A DNA stretch of 64,000 nucleotides from Chloropicon primus (Eukaryota > Chlorophyta > Chloropicophyceae > Chloropicales > Chloropicaceae), in the NCBI GenBank assembly GCA_023205875.1, contig CP060756.1, forward strand, positions 868,001-932,000, given 5' to 3'. Positions 55,383-64,000 of the stretch are shown piece by piece; the first letter of the stretch is position 1, and the number at the start of each line of letters is the position of its first letter. Both the position numbers and the translations under genes were made by a program. The notes under the pieces are model-generated. The model did no database searches. It saw only the letters and a list, made by a program, of their open reading frames with translations, and had not been told where the DNA came from.

Positions 55383-56891
55383 TTATTCTTGACCCAAGAC
55401 TTCTGCGACGGAGTGCTTTCCAAGAGTGTTGATGGCCGCACCCAGGGACCATGCGGCCTCCACCTTCTTCCCCTTGTAGTCGAACTGCTTCACCAGCGTG
55501 AACTCCTTGTCGCCGTTGATTTGGAACCCCCTCTTGAGGAGAACATAGGCGTACAGGACGTCCATGCAGATGAAAGGCAAGTCCGTGTCGTTGTTCAGGT
55601 AGTGCCCGTAGGACTGCTGGATTGCGGCGTATTCCAGGCCGCAAACCTTGTCCGCGGCCCCCCTGAACTCGTCGAGCAGGACGGCCTGCTGGGTTGACTG
55701 CCTTGGGATCACACCCACGTCGCGGGCGATGTCAACAATGTAGGAGGAGACGTAGTTCCTCTCCGATCCCCCCCCACTACCGCCGCTCCACACCCCGTCG
55801 AAAGAGCACTGCCCCTCGACTCCGCAGTCTTCCTCGAAATTCATCTCTCGCTCGATTGTCGCGATGCACTTGTCCACGTCCGCCCCGTCGTTCTCGTCGG
55901 CCTTCACGCTGACGTTCTCGTCCACATAGTGGTACCTCCCCTCGTACCCTCTCGTCATGCACGGGTGACCCTCATCCACCGCGTCAAAGGGCTTGAGGAA
56001 GTTCATCCTCGCGGCTTTGAGGCCGAAGCCGAGGTAGCTGTGCACGTAAACTTTGTACGCTTGCCCCCCGGCCGTGATCGTTCTCAGGGAGTCGTCCGCC
56101 AGCGTGTCTGGAGTGGGCTGGCCCTCCGCCAGGGCAAAGGCACGCTGCACGGACCCGCCACCCAAGTCGATCACGGATGCCGTCATCTCTGCCGGCTTCC
56201 CTATGTTCCCGAGGTAGTAGTTGCTCGTCACCCACATGAAAACGCCCTCGTCCGCTCCATCCATCACGGACACGGCGTCGTCCAGAACCTTGAAAGGGTA
56301 AGACGCGAGCACCGTGTGGACCTCCTGCAGGATGCTCTGGACCTCGGACGGCTCCAGCATCCTCAGACCAGCCGTCGCCCTCAGCTCCACGGTCGTTTCC
56401 TGCATGATGTCGTCCGGGACAAACGCCTTGGCCTTATCGAGCAGAGGGACGAGCGACTTTCCCGCCTGAACCGGCTCCGAGGCGAAGCTGCTGAGTCCAG
56501 GTTCAATAGCCTTGAACGTGCTGTCCAGGAGGGTCAGCTCCTCGCCCGACGCTTCGAACTTGAACGCGTGGACGCGGCTTCCAGTGCTCCCCGCATCAAT
56601 CACGACCGCGCACCTGTACTTCCCTCTCCCTGCCAAGCCGGACTCCGTTCCTTGGGCGTTGGCCTCGGCCCTCGTCTTCCCCAATACGCCCTCCTGCTGC
56701 TCCCTGTGTTGCACGAAGTTCGTCACCGGCGTGCCCGCTTGAGCTTCAGGTCTCTGAGCCAGAAGGAAGATGAAGAAGATGACCACGCACGGGATCAAGA
56801 CAACGATGTAGCTCTTCTTCTTCCCCGCGGTCGTCCCCTTCATGAAGTTCACAGATCTCGTCTGCTTGTTTCTCGCTCCCACTCTCCGCAT
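55383..56891 (-). CDS. Apyrase / nucleoside triphosphate diphosphohydrolase (GDA1_CD39)
   Basis: A 502-residue Golgi or surface NTPDase. A basic N-terminus and a single membrane span (SYIVVLIPCVVIFFIFLLAQ) give a type II anchor. Apyrase conserved regions appear in order: VVIDAGSTGSRVHAF near residue 94, ATAGLRML, WVTSNYYLGN, VIDLGGGSVQ near 239 (DLGGGS phosphate loop), YVHSYLGFGL, and near the end AWSLGAAIN. Cys pairs in the second half are typical. It would hydrolyse nucleoside tri- or diphosphates in the lumen. The frame is open upstream to 57485, but the ATG at 56891 precedes the membrane anchor at normal distance. Divergent from CTNNBL1. Confidence 0.9.
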   Translation of the reverse strand: MRRVGARNKQTRSVNFMKGTTAGKKKSYIVVLIPCVVIFFIFLLAQRPEAQAGTPVTNFVQHREQQEGVLGKTRAEANAQGTESGLAGRGKYRCAVVIDAGSTGSRVHAFKFEASGEELTLLDSTFKAIEPGLSSFASEPVQAGKSLVPLLDKAKAFVPDDIMQETTVELRATAGLRMLEPSEVQSILQEVHTVLASYPFKVLDDAVSVMDGADEGVFMWVTSNYYLGNIGKPAEMTASVIDLGGGSVQRAFALAEGQPTPDTLADDSLRTITAGGQAYKVYVHSYLGFGLKAARMNFLKPFDAVDEGHPCMTRGYEGRYHYVDENVSVKADENDGADVDKCIATIEREMNFEEDCGVEGQCSFDGVWSGGSGGGSERNYVSSYIVDIARDVGVIPRQSTQQAVLLDEFRGAADKVCGLEYAAIQQSYGHYLNNDTDLPFICMDVLYAYVLLKRGFQINGDKEFTLVKQFDYKGKKVEAAWSLGAAINTLGKHSVAEVLGQE

Positions 56892-57261
56892 GGCGAGACC
56901 TCCGTTTTTTCCGTCTGCCTCTCCTTCCACGCAGGCTGAGTCTTCGGACGATTGCGTCCTGCGCCTCGTCGACGCACGCCTCTCCTGATACGCCACTATA
57001 TCGTCCCTCCCGATGCACCTTTCCCCTCTCCCTCTTGACCTCGTCGTCGCCCTCGTCCTGCCTTTGGCGCCAACACACAGCGCGCGAGCGAGGGCGCCAC
57101 CCGTGCAGAGAGAGGAGAGGAGAGGAGAGGAGCCAAGGGGTCGAGGTTGTTCGGGGAGGGGTGGGGGAGGGCAATCGAAGATCGAAGGTCTTGGCACTTT
57201 GGACGCTGGAGCCGAGTACGAGTTGTCGTTTGTTTGCTTGTTTGTTGTGAGGGAGGGCGAG
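56892..57261. other. Divergent spacer between apyrase and CTNNBL1
   Basis: A 370-base promoter spacer with a GAGAGGAGAGGAG run near 57107-57130 and TTTGTTTGCTTGTTTG near 57226-57245. No gene seen. Confidence 0.6.
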
Positions 57262-58821
57262 ATGAAGCGAGGGAGGAGTGGTGAGGAGTTGCTGGAGGAG
57301 AGGGAGAGGGATCTGGAGAGGAGAGGGGTGCAGGGCGTGGCGTCCATGGCGGATGAGAAGTCGATCCGACGGGTCCTGACCACGCTGGAGAAGAGGATGA
57401 ACGAGAACCTGGAGCTCAGGCTCAAGTTTCCGCAGAATCCGGAGAAGTTCATGGACTCTGAGGTCTCCCTGGACGAGGAGATCAAGAACCTGCAATCCCT
57501 GGCGACTTCGCCGCAGCATTACCCCCTGCTGATCCGGCTCGAGGGTGTCCCCTTGCTCCTCAGCCTCATCACGCACGAGAACACGAGCATAACGAGGGAC
57601 GTCACGCTCGTGCTCTCGGAGCTCCTCGATGGGGACAGCGTGGAGGACAGACTGGGGGAGGCCGTGATGCTCGTCGAGAGCCTGGTGGAGAACAAAGTGG
57701 TCGGACTGCTGGAAGGGGTTCTGCAGCGATGCTCCGAGGGGGAGAGAAAGGAGGAGGAGGAGGCGGACGCTGTCTTCCACACTCTGACGCTGCTCGAAAA
57801 CATGATCGATCTGAAGCCAGAAGTAGCCGAGGCGGTGAAGGATTCTTCGATCTTGCGGTGGCTCCTGAAGCGAGTAGAGTCCGGGGAGAGCGACAGCAAC
57901 AGGACGTACTCCAGCGAAATATTGGCGATTCTGCTGCAGACCAGCGATGCGAACAAGAAACGAATCTTGGAGCTGAGCGGCGTCGAGACTTTGCTGCAGG
58001 CCATCGCCAAGTTTCGCAAGGCGGATCCCAAAGACTCCGAGGAGGAGGAGTATCTCGAGAACCTCTTCGATGCTTTGTGCGCCGTGGCGATGGTCAAGGA
58101 GAGTAAGGAAGAGCTCCTCAAGGCCGAGGCGATGGATTTGATGGTCATCATGATGAAGAAGAAGCGAACAGCAAGACTGCCTGCCATGAAGGTGTGCAAC
58201 TTCGCTCTCACCGACTGCGCGTTCCTTTGCGAGCAGTTCGTGACGTCCCTTGGGCTTGGCCCGCTCTTCGGGTTTTTCATGGGAAAGGGGTTTGACAAAG
58301 GGAGCAAGAAGAGGAGGGAGCAGGGCGTTGAGATGCAGGAGCACGTCATTTCGATTCTTGCGAACCTGCTGCAAAGACTCGCGCCGGGTAACAAGAGAAA
58401 CAGGGTTCTGGCCAAGTTTGCTGAACAGGACTGTGAGAAACTGGACAGGCTGGTCGAGCTGTGGCACGAGTACAGCGACAAGCTGGGAGGCGTGGCTTCC
58501 CTGAAGAGGCTGAATCAATCTGGGGACGGGGCAGAAGAAGAGTACCTGGACCTGCTCGAAGGGGGGCTGTACTGCTTGCAACAGCTTGCCCTCATAAACG
58601 CCAACCTTTGGAGCAGCGGCGTGGAAAGCATGCAGAAGCGGCTCGTCTTCGTCTTCCAGCAGTATGGTTACGAGATGTGTGACATCTCAACGCTCCTCAA
58701 GATTCAATTCAAATTCGTGTACGAGCTGCAGGGCAGCAATGCTTCGAGCGAGGGTACTGACGCCAAAGCGAAAGCCAGGTTGGAAAAATTGATCGGTATC
58801 ATGGATGACTATAAAAACTAA
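57262..58821 (+). CDS. CTNNBL1: Beta-catenin-like protein 1 (spliceosome-associated)
   Basis: A 519-residue armadillo-fold protein that associates with the Prp19/CDC5 complex. The conserved core begins DEKSIRRVLTTLEKRMNENL and MKFPxNPEKFMDSE-like KFPQNPEKFMDSEVSLDEEI, then LIRLEGVPLLLSLITHENT, ELLDGDS, DAVFHTLTLLENMIDL, SEILAILLQ and CALVMVxESK-like ALCAVAMVKESKEELLKAEA. Further towards the C-terminus are LGPLFGFFMGKG and CDISTLLKIQFKFVYEL. Length is near human (563). The long N-terminal variable part is omitted here by choosing the ATG at 57262. No intron. Confidence 0.93.
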   Translation: MKRGRSGEELLEERERDLERRGVQGVASMADEKSIRRVLTTLEKRMNENLELRLKFPQNPEKFMDSEVSLDEEIKNLQSLATSPQHYPLLIRLEGVPLLLSLITHENTSITRDVTLVLSELLDGDSVEDRLGEAVMLVESLVENKVVGLLEGVLQRCSEGERKEEEEADAVFHTLTLLENMIDLKPEVAEAVKDSSILRWLLKRVESGESDSNRTYSSEILAILLQTSDANKKRILELSGVETLLQAIAKFRKADPKDSEEEEYLENLFDALCAVAMVKESKEELLKAEAMDLMVIMMKKKRTARLPAMKVCNFALTDCAFLCEQFVTSLGLGPLFGFFMGKGFDKGSKKRREQGVEMQEHVISILANLLQRLAPGNKRNRVLAKFAEQDCEKLDRLVELWHEYSDKLGGVASLKRLNQSGDGAEEEYLDLLEGGLYCLQQLALINANLWSSGVESMQKRLVFVFQQYGYEMCDISTLLKIQFKFVYELQGSNASSEGTDAKAKARLEKLIGIMDDYKN

Positions 58822-58844
58822 AAGTACACTTATAAAGATGGGTT

Positions 58845-61800
58845 TCAGCCGGCGGAAACCCGACCTAATTGTATATTGTTATGTAGCAAATGAAGTTCAG
58901 AGGAAGAGGCCCACTTCAACGCGTATCCCTGCATGTTCTTGATCTCGTCGCTTTCCGTCTGGAGGGTGAAGTGGCACGGGATGCGCTTCGAGGGCAAGTT
59001 GACCCTCGGGGACATCCGGAATGCCGAGGTCCACGACTGCTTGATCGACCACACCCGTATGCAGCTATCCTCGACCGAAAAGCAAGCTAGCAAGCCAGAG
59101 TCTGGAGATATTTTCACGGCCAACGGAGTCAGGTGCTTCTGATCCTCGAATTGGAGCTCTTGGATCATTTCAGCCGACTTTGCGTTGAATACGTGGATGT
59201 ACCTGCTGGCGTTCTTCTCAACAGGAGCAGCTGGAATGCAGATCAGCATGCTTGATGCGTTCATGTCAATGAAGGGAAGCTTCTGGCCCATCTCACACAC
59301 GATGGTCATTCCAATGTGAAGATAGCTTTTCCTCATCAAAGGATTTGAAGGATCCATGCAAGTGAAGCAAGCACTCATCACTTGGTGGGTCGCTCCGAAG
59401 AGGGACCAGGGGTGAGCATTGATCAGTGACAAGATCGACGTGAATATCATCGGCAGAATCGACGAGGCCGAGTTCACTTCACCCTTTTGCAGTTTCTGTA
59501 TGAAAATATTCATGAACTTCCGAATGTTCTGCTGCATCATCAAAGTCAGCAACTGCATCAGTTTGTCCCTCGACAACAGAGTTGTGAAGGGGGAAACTTT
59601 CCCCAGCTTCCTTGGACTCAGATCTGGGGGGACGTGGTCATTCACTGCATGAATGGCGTTAAAGATCGAAGTCAATACTTTTGAGAAAGACTTCTCTACC
59701 GTGTCCTTCCAGCCTCTGGTTGAATTCGACATTCCCTTAGTCAGTAAGGAGACTAGCGAAGAATGAAAAGGGACACTTGGTTCGCCAACGGTGCTCAAAA
59801 GCTCACTTATGAGCAATGTGTGATCGTACGAGTCCTCGAAAGACACGGCAATTAACCCCAGTATCAATATATTCTTGGCCCAGTCCCTGCTGCCACGGCC
59901 ATTGCTTGACAGCAACTTTTGTATGCTCTGCATGGCAGATGGCTTGTCCTCCATGCTTGCGAGTGTTGAGTGCAGAAGAACATTTGAGGCATCCCTGGCA
60001 TGCTCGTTCGTGTGCTCAATATGCTCCACAAAAGTGTGCATGGCATCCAACGGCGCCCCGCTTATCCTCTCCGGAACGCGGATGCCGTAAAACGTGTTCA
60101 GAGAACTGAATTGCTCTGGGGACAAAAAGGACTTCGAATTGGCCCATCCCAGGCCCGACAGCACAACAAGATTCATGTGTGCCATGAGCTGTGCGGGAAG
60201 AGCGGGTTTTGAGCCCCTGCCTTCCAGCTGGTGACAGAGCCAAATGGTATAGGTAGCGTTGTCCGGCCCAACCAGGGCAGGAAGCAACTGCAACAGATTC
60301 GTGCCTTCCTGCCAGTGACCCTTCGATTCGTTTTGGTTGATTGCTGCTATGGTTTGGGTGATGCCTCTTTGAAATTCCAAGTTCATCGTATCGTCGACCT
60401 CATAAAGTTGCATAGCGAGCATGACAGTGCACAAGATTAACTGAAGTTCAGGTTGCTGGGCACTTGCCTCGAGCAGCAAGTGCAGGTCACTGCTGACTAT
60501 AGACATCTGGTGGGACTTCTCTATCGATGAATAAGAGTATTTCAACGATTTGCAGGCCCTCCGCTTGTTGCACAGAGCGATGTACTTCTCGTTCACGCCC
60601 AAGAACTCGGAGAACGACTGCAAGGCCCCAGACCCCACCACGTACCTTTCCGTTCGACAGGAAAGAACATCCGTTATCGTACACAAAAACTGGTGTGAGC
60701 TCTCCCCCTGCACATCAGATATTAAGATGCTCAAGCACGCAACGTAATTCCGTTTGTAGTTCCATGCAATCGACACAAGTTCGTTCGTATCAGGGTATGC
60801 AAGGAACGCTCTGACTTTCGTCATCTCTTTGATGGACACGAAGCTCATGACACCGTCTTTTCCAACTGCAGCAAAGCACTCCGACCAGGGGAGACTTGGG
60901 TGCCTCTCCGGCAGGAGGAGCGCCGATATGTGCGATTCCCCCACCGATAAGGTCGACATGCATTCAAGGGATTCGAGGTTCCAAGCTTTGATTTCGCCTC
61001 TCTCACACGCAGAGAGCAAGATTTTGGTCCTTCCCCCCTGGTGATTCCCCACCACGACGTCCCACTCTTCCAGGCAAGAAATCGGCCCCCGATGACTGGG
61101 CAAGCACCAGTTGCCTTGACTGTCCCCAATGACAGGCCAAGGAAGGATGTCAATCGTCCCGTCCCGATGCCCTAGCGCGTGCAGGAACGTATGCCCCAAG
61201 CAATTCCTTACGATGCGTTCCGCCGACACTCTCTTCCCCTGCCCTTTACCGCCCTCCGACTTCCCGAAAGAGTACGTCTCTGGCTTGAACCGAACTGAAC
61301 CACTCTCTTCGATTACCCTTATCAGCTCTAAGCAAAGACTGCCTTCGTGCCGGAATGACCTAGCTAACAAAAAATCCGTCAAGACTACCCATGGCGTGGA
61401 TTCCTCTTCCCACTGCAAGTCGCGCTCCACCTCTATTTCTCTGGTGACACAAAAATTGTTTTCTCCCTTGATGGACTTCCCGCCGCACCCGATGCACTGC
61501 AGGCAGGCCTTGCTATCCTGGAACCAGGACAGCAAGTAGATCGTGGCCCCACTTCCCGCGTTGCCCCACAGCACAGCGCCTGCGCATCGCCCCCTGTCCC
61601 TTTGACCGCCGTCGAGATCGACCACTTTGTCGAAGACAACATCTCTCTCCGACTTGTTCTTTGCCTCGTACGTGACCAACTTCCTCCTTCCATCCTGAAT
61701 GTAGAACAGCAGGGACTCGTCCTCGGACAAGAGGATGTTTTTGCTGGACACCAAGGTCGCCTGCTGCGAGCCAGGGACCATGCTGCCGACCAAGTTCCTC

Positions 61801-62456
61801 ATTTCCGCGGATTCGGTCGTGGCGTGAACCTTCTCGCTCTTGGCTGGATCGAACTTCTGCAGCATCTCCAGGCTTGCCAGCAGCACCTTCCCCTCGCCCA
61901 GCTCGTACGACACCACGGTTCCGCCCCCGGTGCTGTGTATCCCGCACACGGGGTTGGTGGAGGTGTTGCAGAGGACCGCTTCCAGGCCCAAGTCTTTCGC
62001 CAGGTCGACGAGGAGCACAAAGTCCGTTCCTGGGGAGTCCCTCCTAGTGAGTACCGCGAGCATTCCGGTCTCCTCGTCCAGGGCCGCGTCTCTCACGCAG
62101 CCGTACCTCCCGGGAATCTTCACCCTCCTCTTGCAGTCGAGGGCCCCGGTGTTCCAGCAGCACAAGGTGCCCTCCGCGCTCCCAGTGACCACAAACCTCG
62201 CCCCCGACTCGGCTCGGAACTCCACCCCGAAGAGCACGAGAGTCTCGTGGCCGTCGAGTATCGCCGACAAGCTCCATTCTCCCCCAGGCCCCGGGCCGTC
62301 CTGCTGCCAGACCAGTATGGACCCGTTCTCCTTCCCCAGGGACCACAGCTGTTTCCCCTCTCCCTCCCCGTCCACGAAGCGCAAGAGCTTCCTCGGGCTC
62401 TGCCCGGGCACGAAGCTCCTCGGCAGCGTCGCGCACCCCACTCTCCCGCCCAACAT
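58845..62456 (-). CDS. WDR7 / rabconnectin-3 beta-like WD40 protein
   Basis: A 1203-residue intronless protein. WD40-type repeats are visible at both ends: GKENGSILVWQQDG, VVTGSAEGTLCCWNTGALDC, ACERGEIKAWNLESLECM and, at the C-terminus, GLLACFSVEDSCIRVWSIKQ preceding a final strand. Long helical sequence lies between. The split propeller with a central helical domain is the layout of WDR7 (V-ATPase-regulating rabconnectin-3 beta) and plant homologues, though those are longer (about 1450). The name is an inference from domain order. Tail-to-tail with CTNNBL1, 23 bases between stops. The ATG at 62456 is the first in frame. Confidence 0.7.
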   Translation of the reverse strand: MLGGRVGCATLPRSFVPGQSPRKLLRFVDGEGEGKQLWSLGKENGSILVWQQDGPGPGGEWSLSAILDGHETLVLFGVEFRAESGARFVVTGSAEGTLCCWNTGALDCKRRVKIPGRYGCVRDAALDEETGMLAVLTRRDSPGTDFVLLVDLAKDLGLEAVLCNTSTNPVCGIHSTGGGTVVSYELGEGKVLLASLEMLQKFDPAKSEKVHATTESAEMRNLVGSMVPGSQQATLVSSKNILLSEDESLLFYIQDGRRKLVTYEAKNKSERDVVFDKVVDLDGGQRDRGRCAGAVLWGNAGSGATIYLLSWFQDSKACLQCIGCGGKSIKGENNFCVTREIEVERDLQWEEESTPWVVLTDFLLARSFRHEGSLCLELIRVIEESGSVRFKPETYSFGKSEGGKGQGKRVSAERIVRNCLGHTFLHALGHRDGTIDILPWPVIGDSQGNWCLPSHRGPISCLEEWDVVVGNHQGGRTKILLSACERGEIKAWNLESLECMSTLSVGESHISALLLPERHPSLPWSECFAAVGKDGVMSFVSIKEMTKVRAFLAYPDTNELVSIAWNYKRNYVACLSILISDVQGESSHQFLCTITDVLSCRTERYVVGSGALQSFSEFLGVNEKYIALCNKRRACKSLKYSYSSIEKSHQMSIVSSDLHLLLEASAQQPELQLILCTVMLAMQLYEVDDTMNLEFQRGITQTIAAINQNESKGHWQEGTNLLQLLPALVGPDNATYTIWLCHQLEGRGSKPALPAQLMAHMNLVVLSGLGWANSKSFLSPEQFSSLNTFYGIRVPERISGAPLDAMHTFVEHIEHTNEHARDASNVLLHSTLASMEDKPSAMQSIQKLLSSNGRGSRDWAKNILILGLIAVSFEDSYDHTLLISELLSTVGEPSVPFHSSLVSLLTKGMSNSTRGWKDTVEKSFSKVLTSIFNAIHAVNDHVPPDLSPRKLGKVSPFTTLLSRDKLMQLLTLMMQQNIRKFMNIFIQKLQKGEVNSASSILPMIFTSILSLINAHPWSLFGATHQVMSACFTCMDPSNPLMRKSYLHIGMTIVCEMGQKLPFIDMNASSMLICIPAAPVEKNASRYIHVFNAKSAEMIQELQFEDQKHLTPLAVKISPDSGLLACFSVEDSCIRVWSIKQSWTSAFRMSPRVNLPSKRIPCHFTLQTESDEIKNMQGYALKWASSSELHLLHNNIQLGRVSAG

Positions 62457-62945
62457 CCTCGACCTCACCCACTCCTCACCTCATCGCAGACGACCAGACA
62501 ATCAATCAAACGAATCAAACAATCTCCTCCCCCCACGGACGCCGCAGCAACTCTTCCTCTGAACTTCTCCCTCACCGCATGAAACTTGGCATACGACCAC
62601 ACTTTCGAAAGCCCTGGAGACGCCCTTTCGTCCCACAACCCTCCCTTGGTCCCAAGACCCTCCCTTGGTCCACAATCAATCGTATTCGTATCGTATCGTA
62701 GCCTCGTCGACGATGCTCGAAGCTCTTGATCGACCTTTTTTTTTTTTTCGGTGCGTGTGTGGAGACCGGATCTCGTCTCCGCTTTGGATCGTGAGGCTCT
62801 GCGGAGTTCGGGCGAGAGGAGGATCCATAGAGCAGCAGACGTAGGTCGACGGCGGCGGTTTTAGTTGTCGAGTGAGTTTTCGGTCAGTATTGCTTGTCGA
62901 GGAGTGTTGAGGTTGCCAAGGACTGTGTCTTTGTGCACTGTTAGA
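62457..62945. other. Divergent spacer between WDR7-like and DEAD-box genes
   Basis: A 489-base region with two copies of CCTCCCTTGGTCC-like sequence (62640-62675), CGTATCGTATCG near 62689-62700 and a T11 tract near 62740. No gene supported. Confidence 0.6.
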
Positions 62946-64000
62946 ATGAATCAGGATGGCGGAAGCGGCGGAAGGGGAGGAAGCGGCGGTGGAGGACGTT
63001 TCCAGAAGAGGCCGAAGAGGGGAGGGGGAGGGGGAGGGAACGGGAGGCCGACGTTCCAGAAGAGGCAGAGGGGCGGTTCGAACGGAGGGGACAGGGAGCA
63101 GCAGCAGGGCAAGTACTTCAAGGAGAGCGGGGGCCAGAACAGCCACGCGGGCGGTGGGCACCAGCAGAGGCCACCCCAGCAGAACGGGGGCGGGCACCAC
63201 AGCAGAACGTCTGCGACCACCCTGGCGCACATGACCCAGGTGAGGTTCGCGGATCTCCCGATCCACGCGAGCACGAAGAAGGCGATCCGCGAGGTCATGG
63301 GCTACGCGTGCTGCACGGAGGTTCAGTCCCAGGCCCTGCCGGTGTGCCTCGGCGACTCGGACGCCGTCGTGAAAGCGAAGACGGGCACGGGCAAGACCAT
63401 CGCCTTCCTGGTCCCAGCGATCGAGAAGGCCCTCAAGTCCCCGGTCGGTAGGGGCCAGATCCCCATCCTTGCGATCAGCCCGACCAGGGAACTCGCCCAG
63501 CAGATCGCAGAGGAGGCCATGGCGCTCACCAGGTTTCACGGCAGGGAGGTCTCCCGAATCCAGTGTGTTGTTGGAGGCACGAACGTGAAGAGCGACATCA
63601 GGAAGCTGAAGGCAGCGGCGCCGTTCATTCTCGTCGCGACTCCTGGAAGGTTGAACGACCTGTTCCAGAACGGCGGGTTGGACTCGATGGTGAGGCAGCT
63701 CCAGGTCTTGATCTTCGACGAGGCGGACCAGCTGTTGGACATGGGTTTCAGGCCCGCGATCACGGAGGCGCTCAGGTACCTCCCCGCCCCGGGACGCAGG
63801 CAGTCGTACCTGTTCAGTGCAACCTTCCCGAACCAGGTGGAGAAGCTGACGAAGGATGCCCTGAGCTCCAACCACGTCGTCGTGGACACCGTGGGAGAGG
63901 AGGAGCAGACGAACACCCACGTCCAGCAGTACTCTCTGGTCTGCGAGCACAGTGCCATGCCAGCCCACCTCTGGAAGTTCTTGCAGGAGGCCAAGAGCAA
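62946..64000 (+). CDS. DEAD-box RNA helicase, 3' part outside window
   Basis: The first 351 residues of an ATP-dependent RNA helicase. The N-terminus (about 1-95) is Gly/Arg/Gln-rich. Helicase core motifs follow in order: Q motif TEVQSQALP, motif I AKTGTGKT near 143, PTRELAQQ (Ia), TPGR (Ib), DEAD (II) near 258, SAT (III), continuing to the window end. The sequence FxDLPIHASTKKAIREVMGY and VVDTVGEEEQTNTHVQQY resembles plant DEAD-box RH25/26/31 and fungal MSS116-like helicases, often organellar, but no clear targeting peptide is seen. The frame is uninterrupted from the ATG at 62946 to base 64000. Confidence 0.93.
   Translation, partial: MNQDGGSGGRGGSGGGGRFQKRPKRGGGGGGNGRPTFQKRQRGGSNGGDREQQQGKYFKESGGQNSHAGGGHQQRPPQQNGGGHHSRTSATTLAHMTQVRFADLPIHASTKKAIREVMGYACCTEVQSQALPVCLGDSDAVVKAKTGTGKTIAFLVPAIEKALKSPVGRGQIPILAISPTRELAQQIAEEAMALTRFHGREVSRIQCVVGGTNVKSDIRKLKAAAPFILVATPGRLNDLFQNGGLDSMVRQLQVLIFDEADQLLDMGFRPAITEALRYLPAPGRRQSYLFSATFPNQVEKLTKDALSSNHVVVDTVGEEEQTNTHVQQYSLVCEHSAMPAHLWKFLQEAKS

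Noticed and set aside
56892-57485. Upstream extension of the apyrase frame to 57485
   Set aside because: It would overlap the CTNNBL1 start and consists of Ser/Arg/Pro shadow sequence; the ATG at 56891 gives a normal type II anchor.

Overview
The window is nuclear DNA from a small, GC-rich, gene-dense photosynthetic eukaryote, most likely a green alga of the prasinophyte type. Evidence for this: a chlorophyll-binding-type single-helix protein, a thylakoid-lumen FKBP of the FKBP19 type, a double-AP2 transcription factor, an RWP-RK protein, and a tRNA methyltransferase fused to a second methyltransferase domain as in plants. Genes have none to two short GT-AG introns, intergenic gaps are often only 100-500 bases, and neighbours mostly alternate in strand. 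The exact taxon cannot be read from the window.

Layout. 1-16 kb: PEX2 (cut by the window edge), MOB1, TANGO2, a large receptor-like phosphodiesterase with a bacterial-type solute-binding ectodomain, a secreted repeat protein, a small basic protein, a probable selenoprotein U (in-frame UGA), a TFIIS-M/SPOC protein with a 12-residue repeat tail, a glucose-6-phosphate 1-epimerase and a glycerol-3-phosphate dehydrogenase. 16.2-18.2 kb: a 2-kb minisatellite built on an 11-base unit. 18.4-19.5 kb: a divergent PRMT-like protein. 19.7-23.7 kb: four paralogous genes (called A-D here) in alternating orientation plus a fifth, orphan promoter; they have near-identical 5' halves, TATA-box promoters, different codon preference from their neighbours and strongly diversified 3' halves. 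23.7-27.8 kb: a gene-poor, lower-GC stretch with one RWP-RK gene and a tRNA-Arg(CCU).

28-64 kb returns to dense housekeeping genes: light-harvesting-like protein, a 1087-residue polytopic membrane protein, a codanin-like protein, IPK1, a CobW-family GTPase, a FUT8-like fucosyltransferase with a discoidin domain, a small unknown, a HIRIP3-like histone chaperone, a C69 peptidase, a double-AP2 factor, E2F, a METTL2/6-type methyltransferase fusion, FKBP19, the MoaE-type molybdopterin synthase subunit, complex I subunits NDUFB9 and NDUFA13 (GRIM-19), an RsgA GTPase, a calycin-fold protein, an apyrase, CTNNBL1, a WDR7-like protein and a DEAD-box helicase running off the right end.

The genes do not form one pathway. 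The best candidates for something undescribed are the A-D family (membrane-anchored precursors with a frozen anchor, a conserved core, a dibasic-like site and unrelated Cys-containing tails), the solute-binding/phosphodiesterase fusion, the selenoprotein U with an atypical SECIS-like hairpin, and an RWP-RK protein with a duplicated unknown domain. Two perfect tandem E2F sites precede the E2F gene itself.
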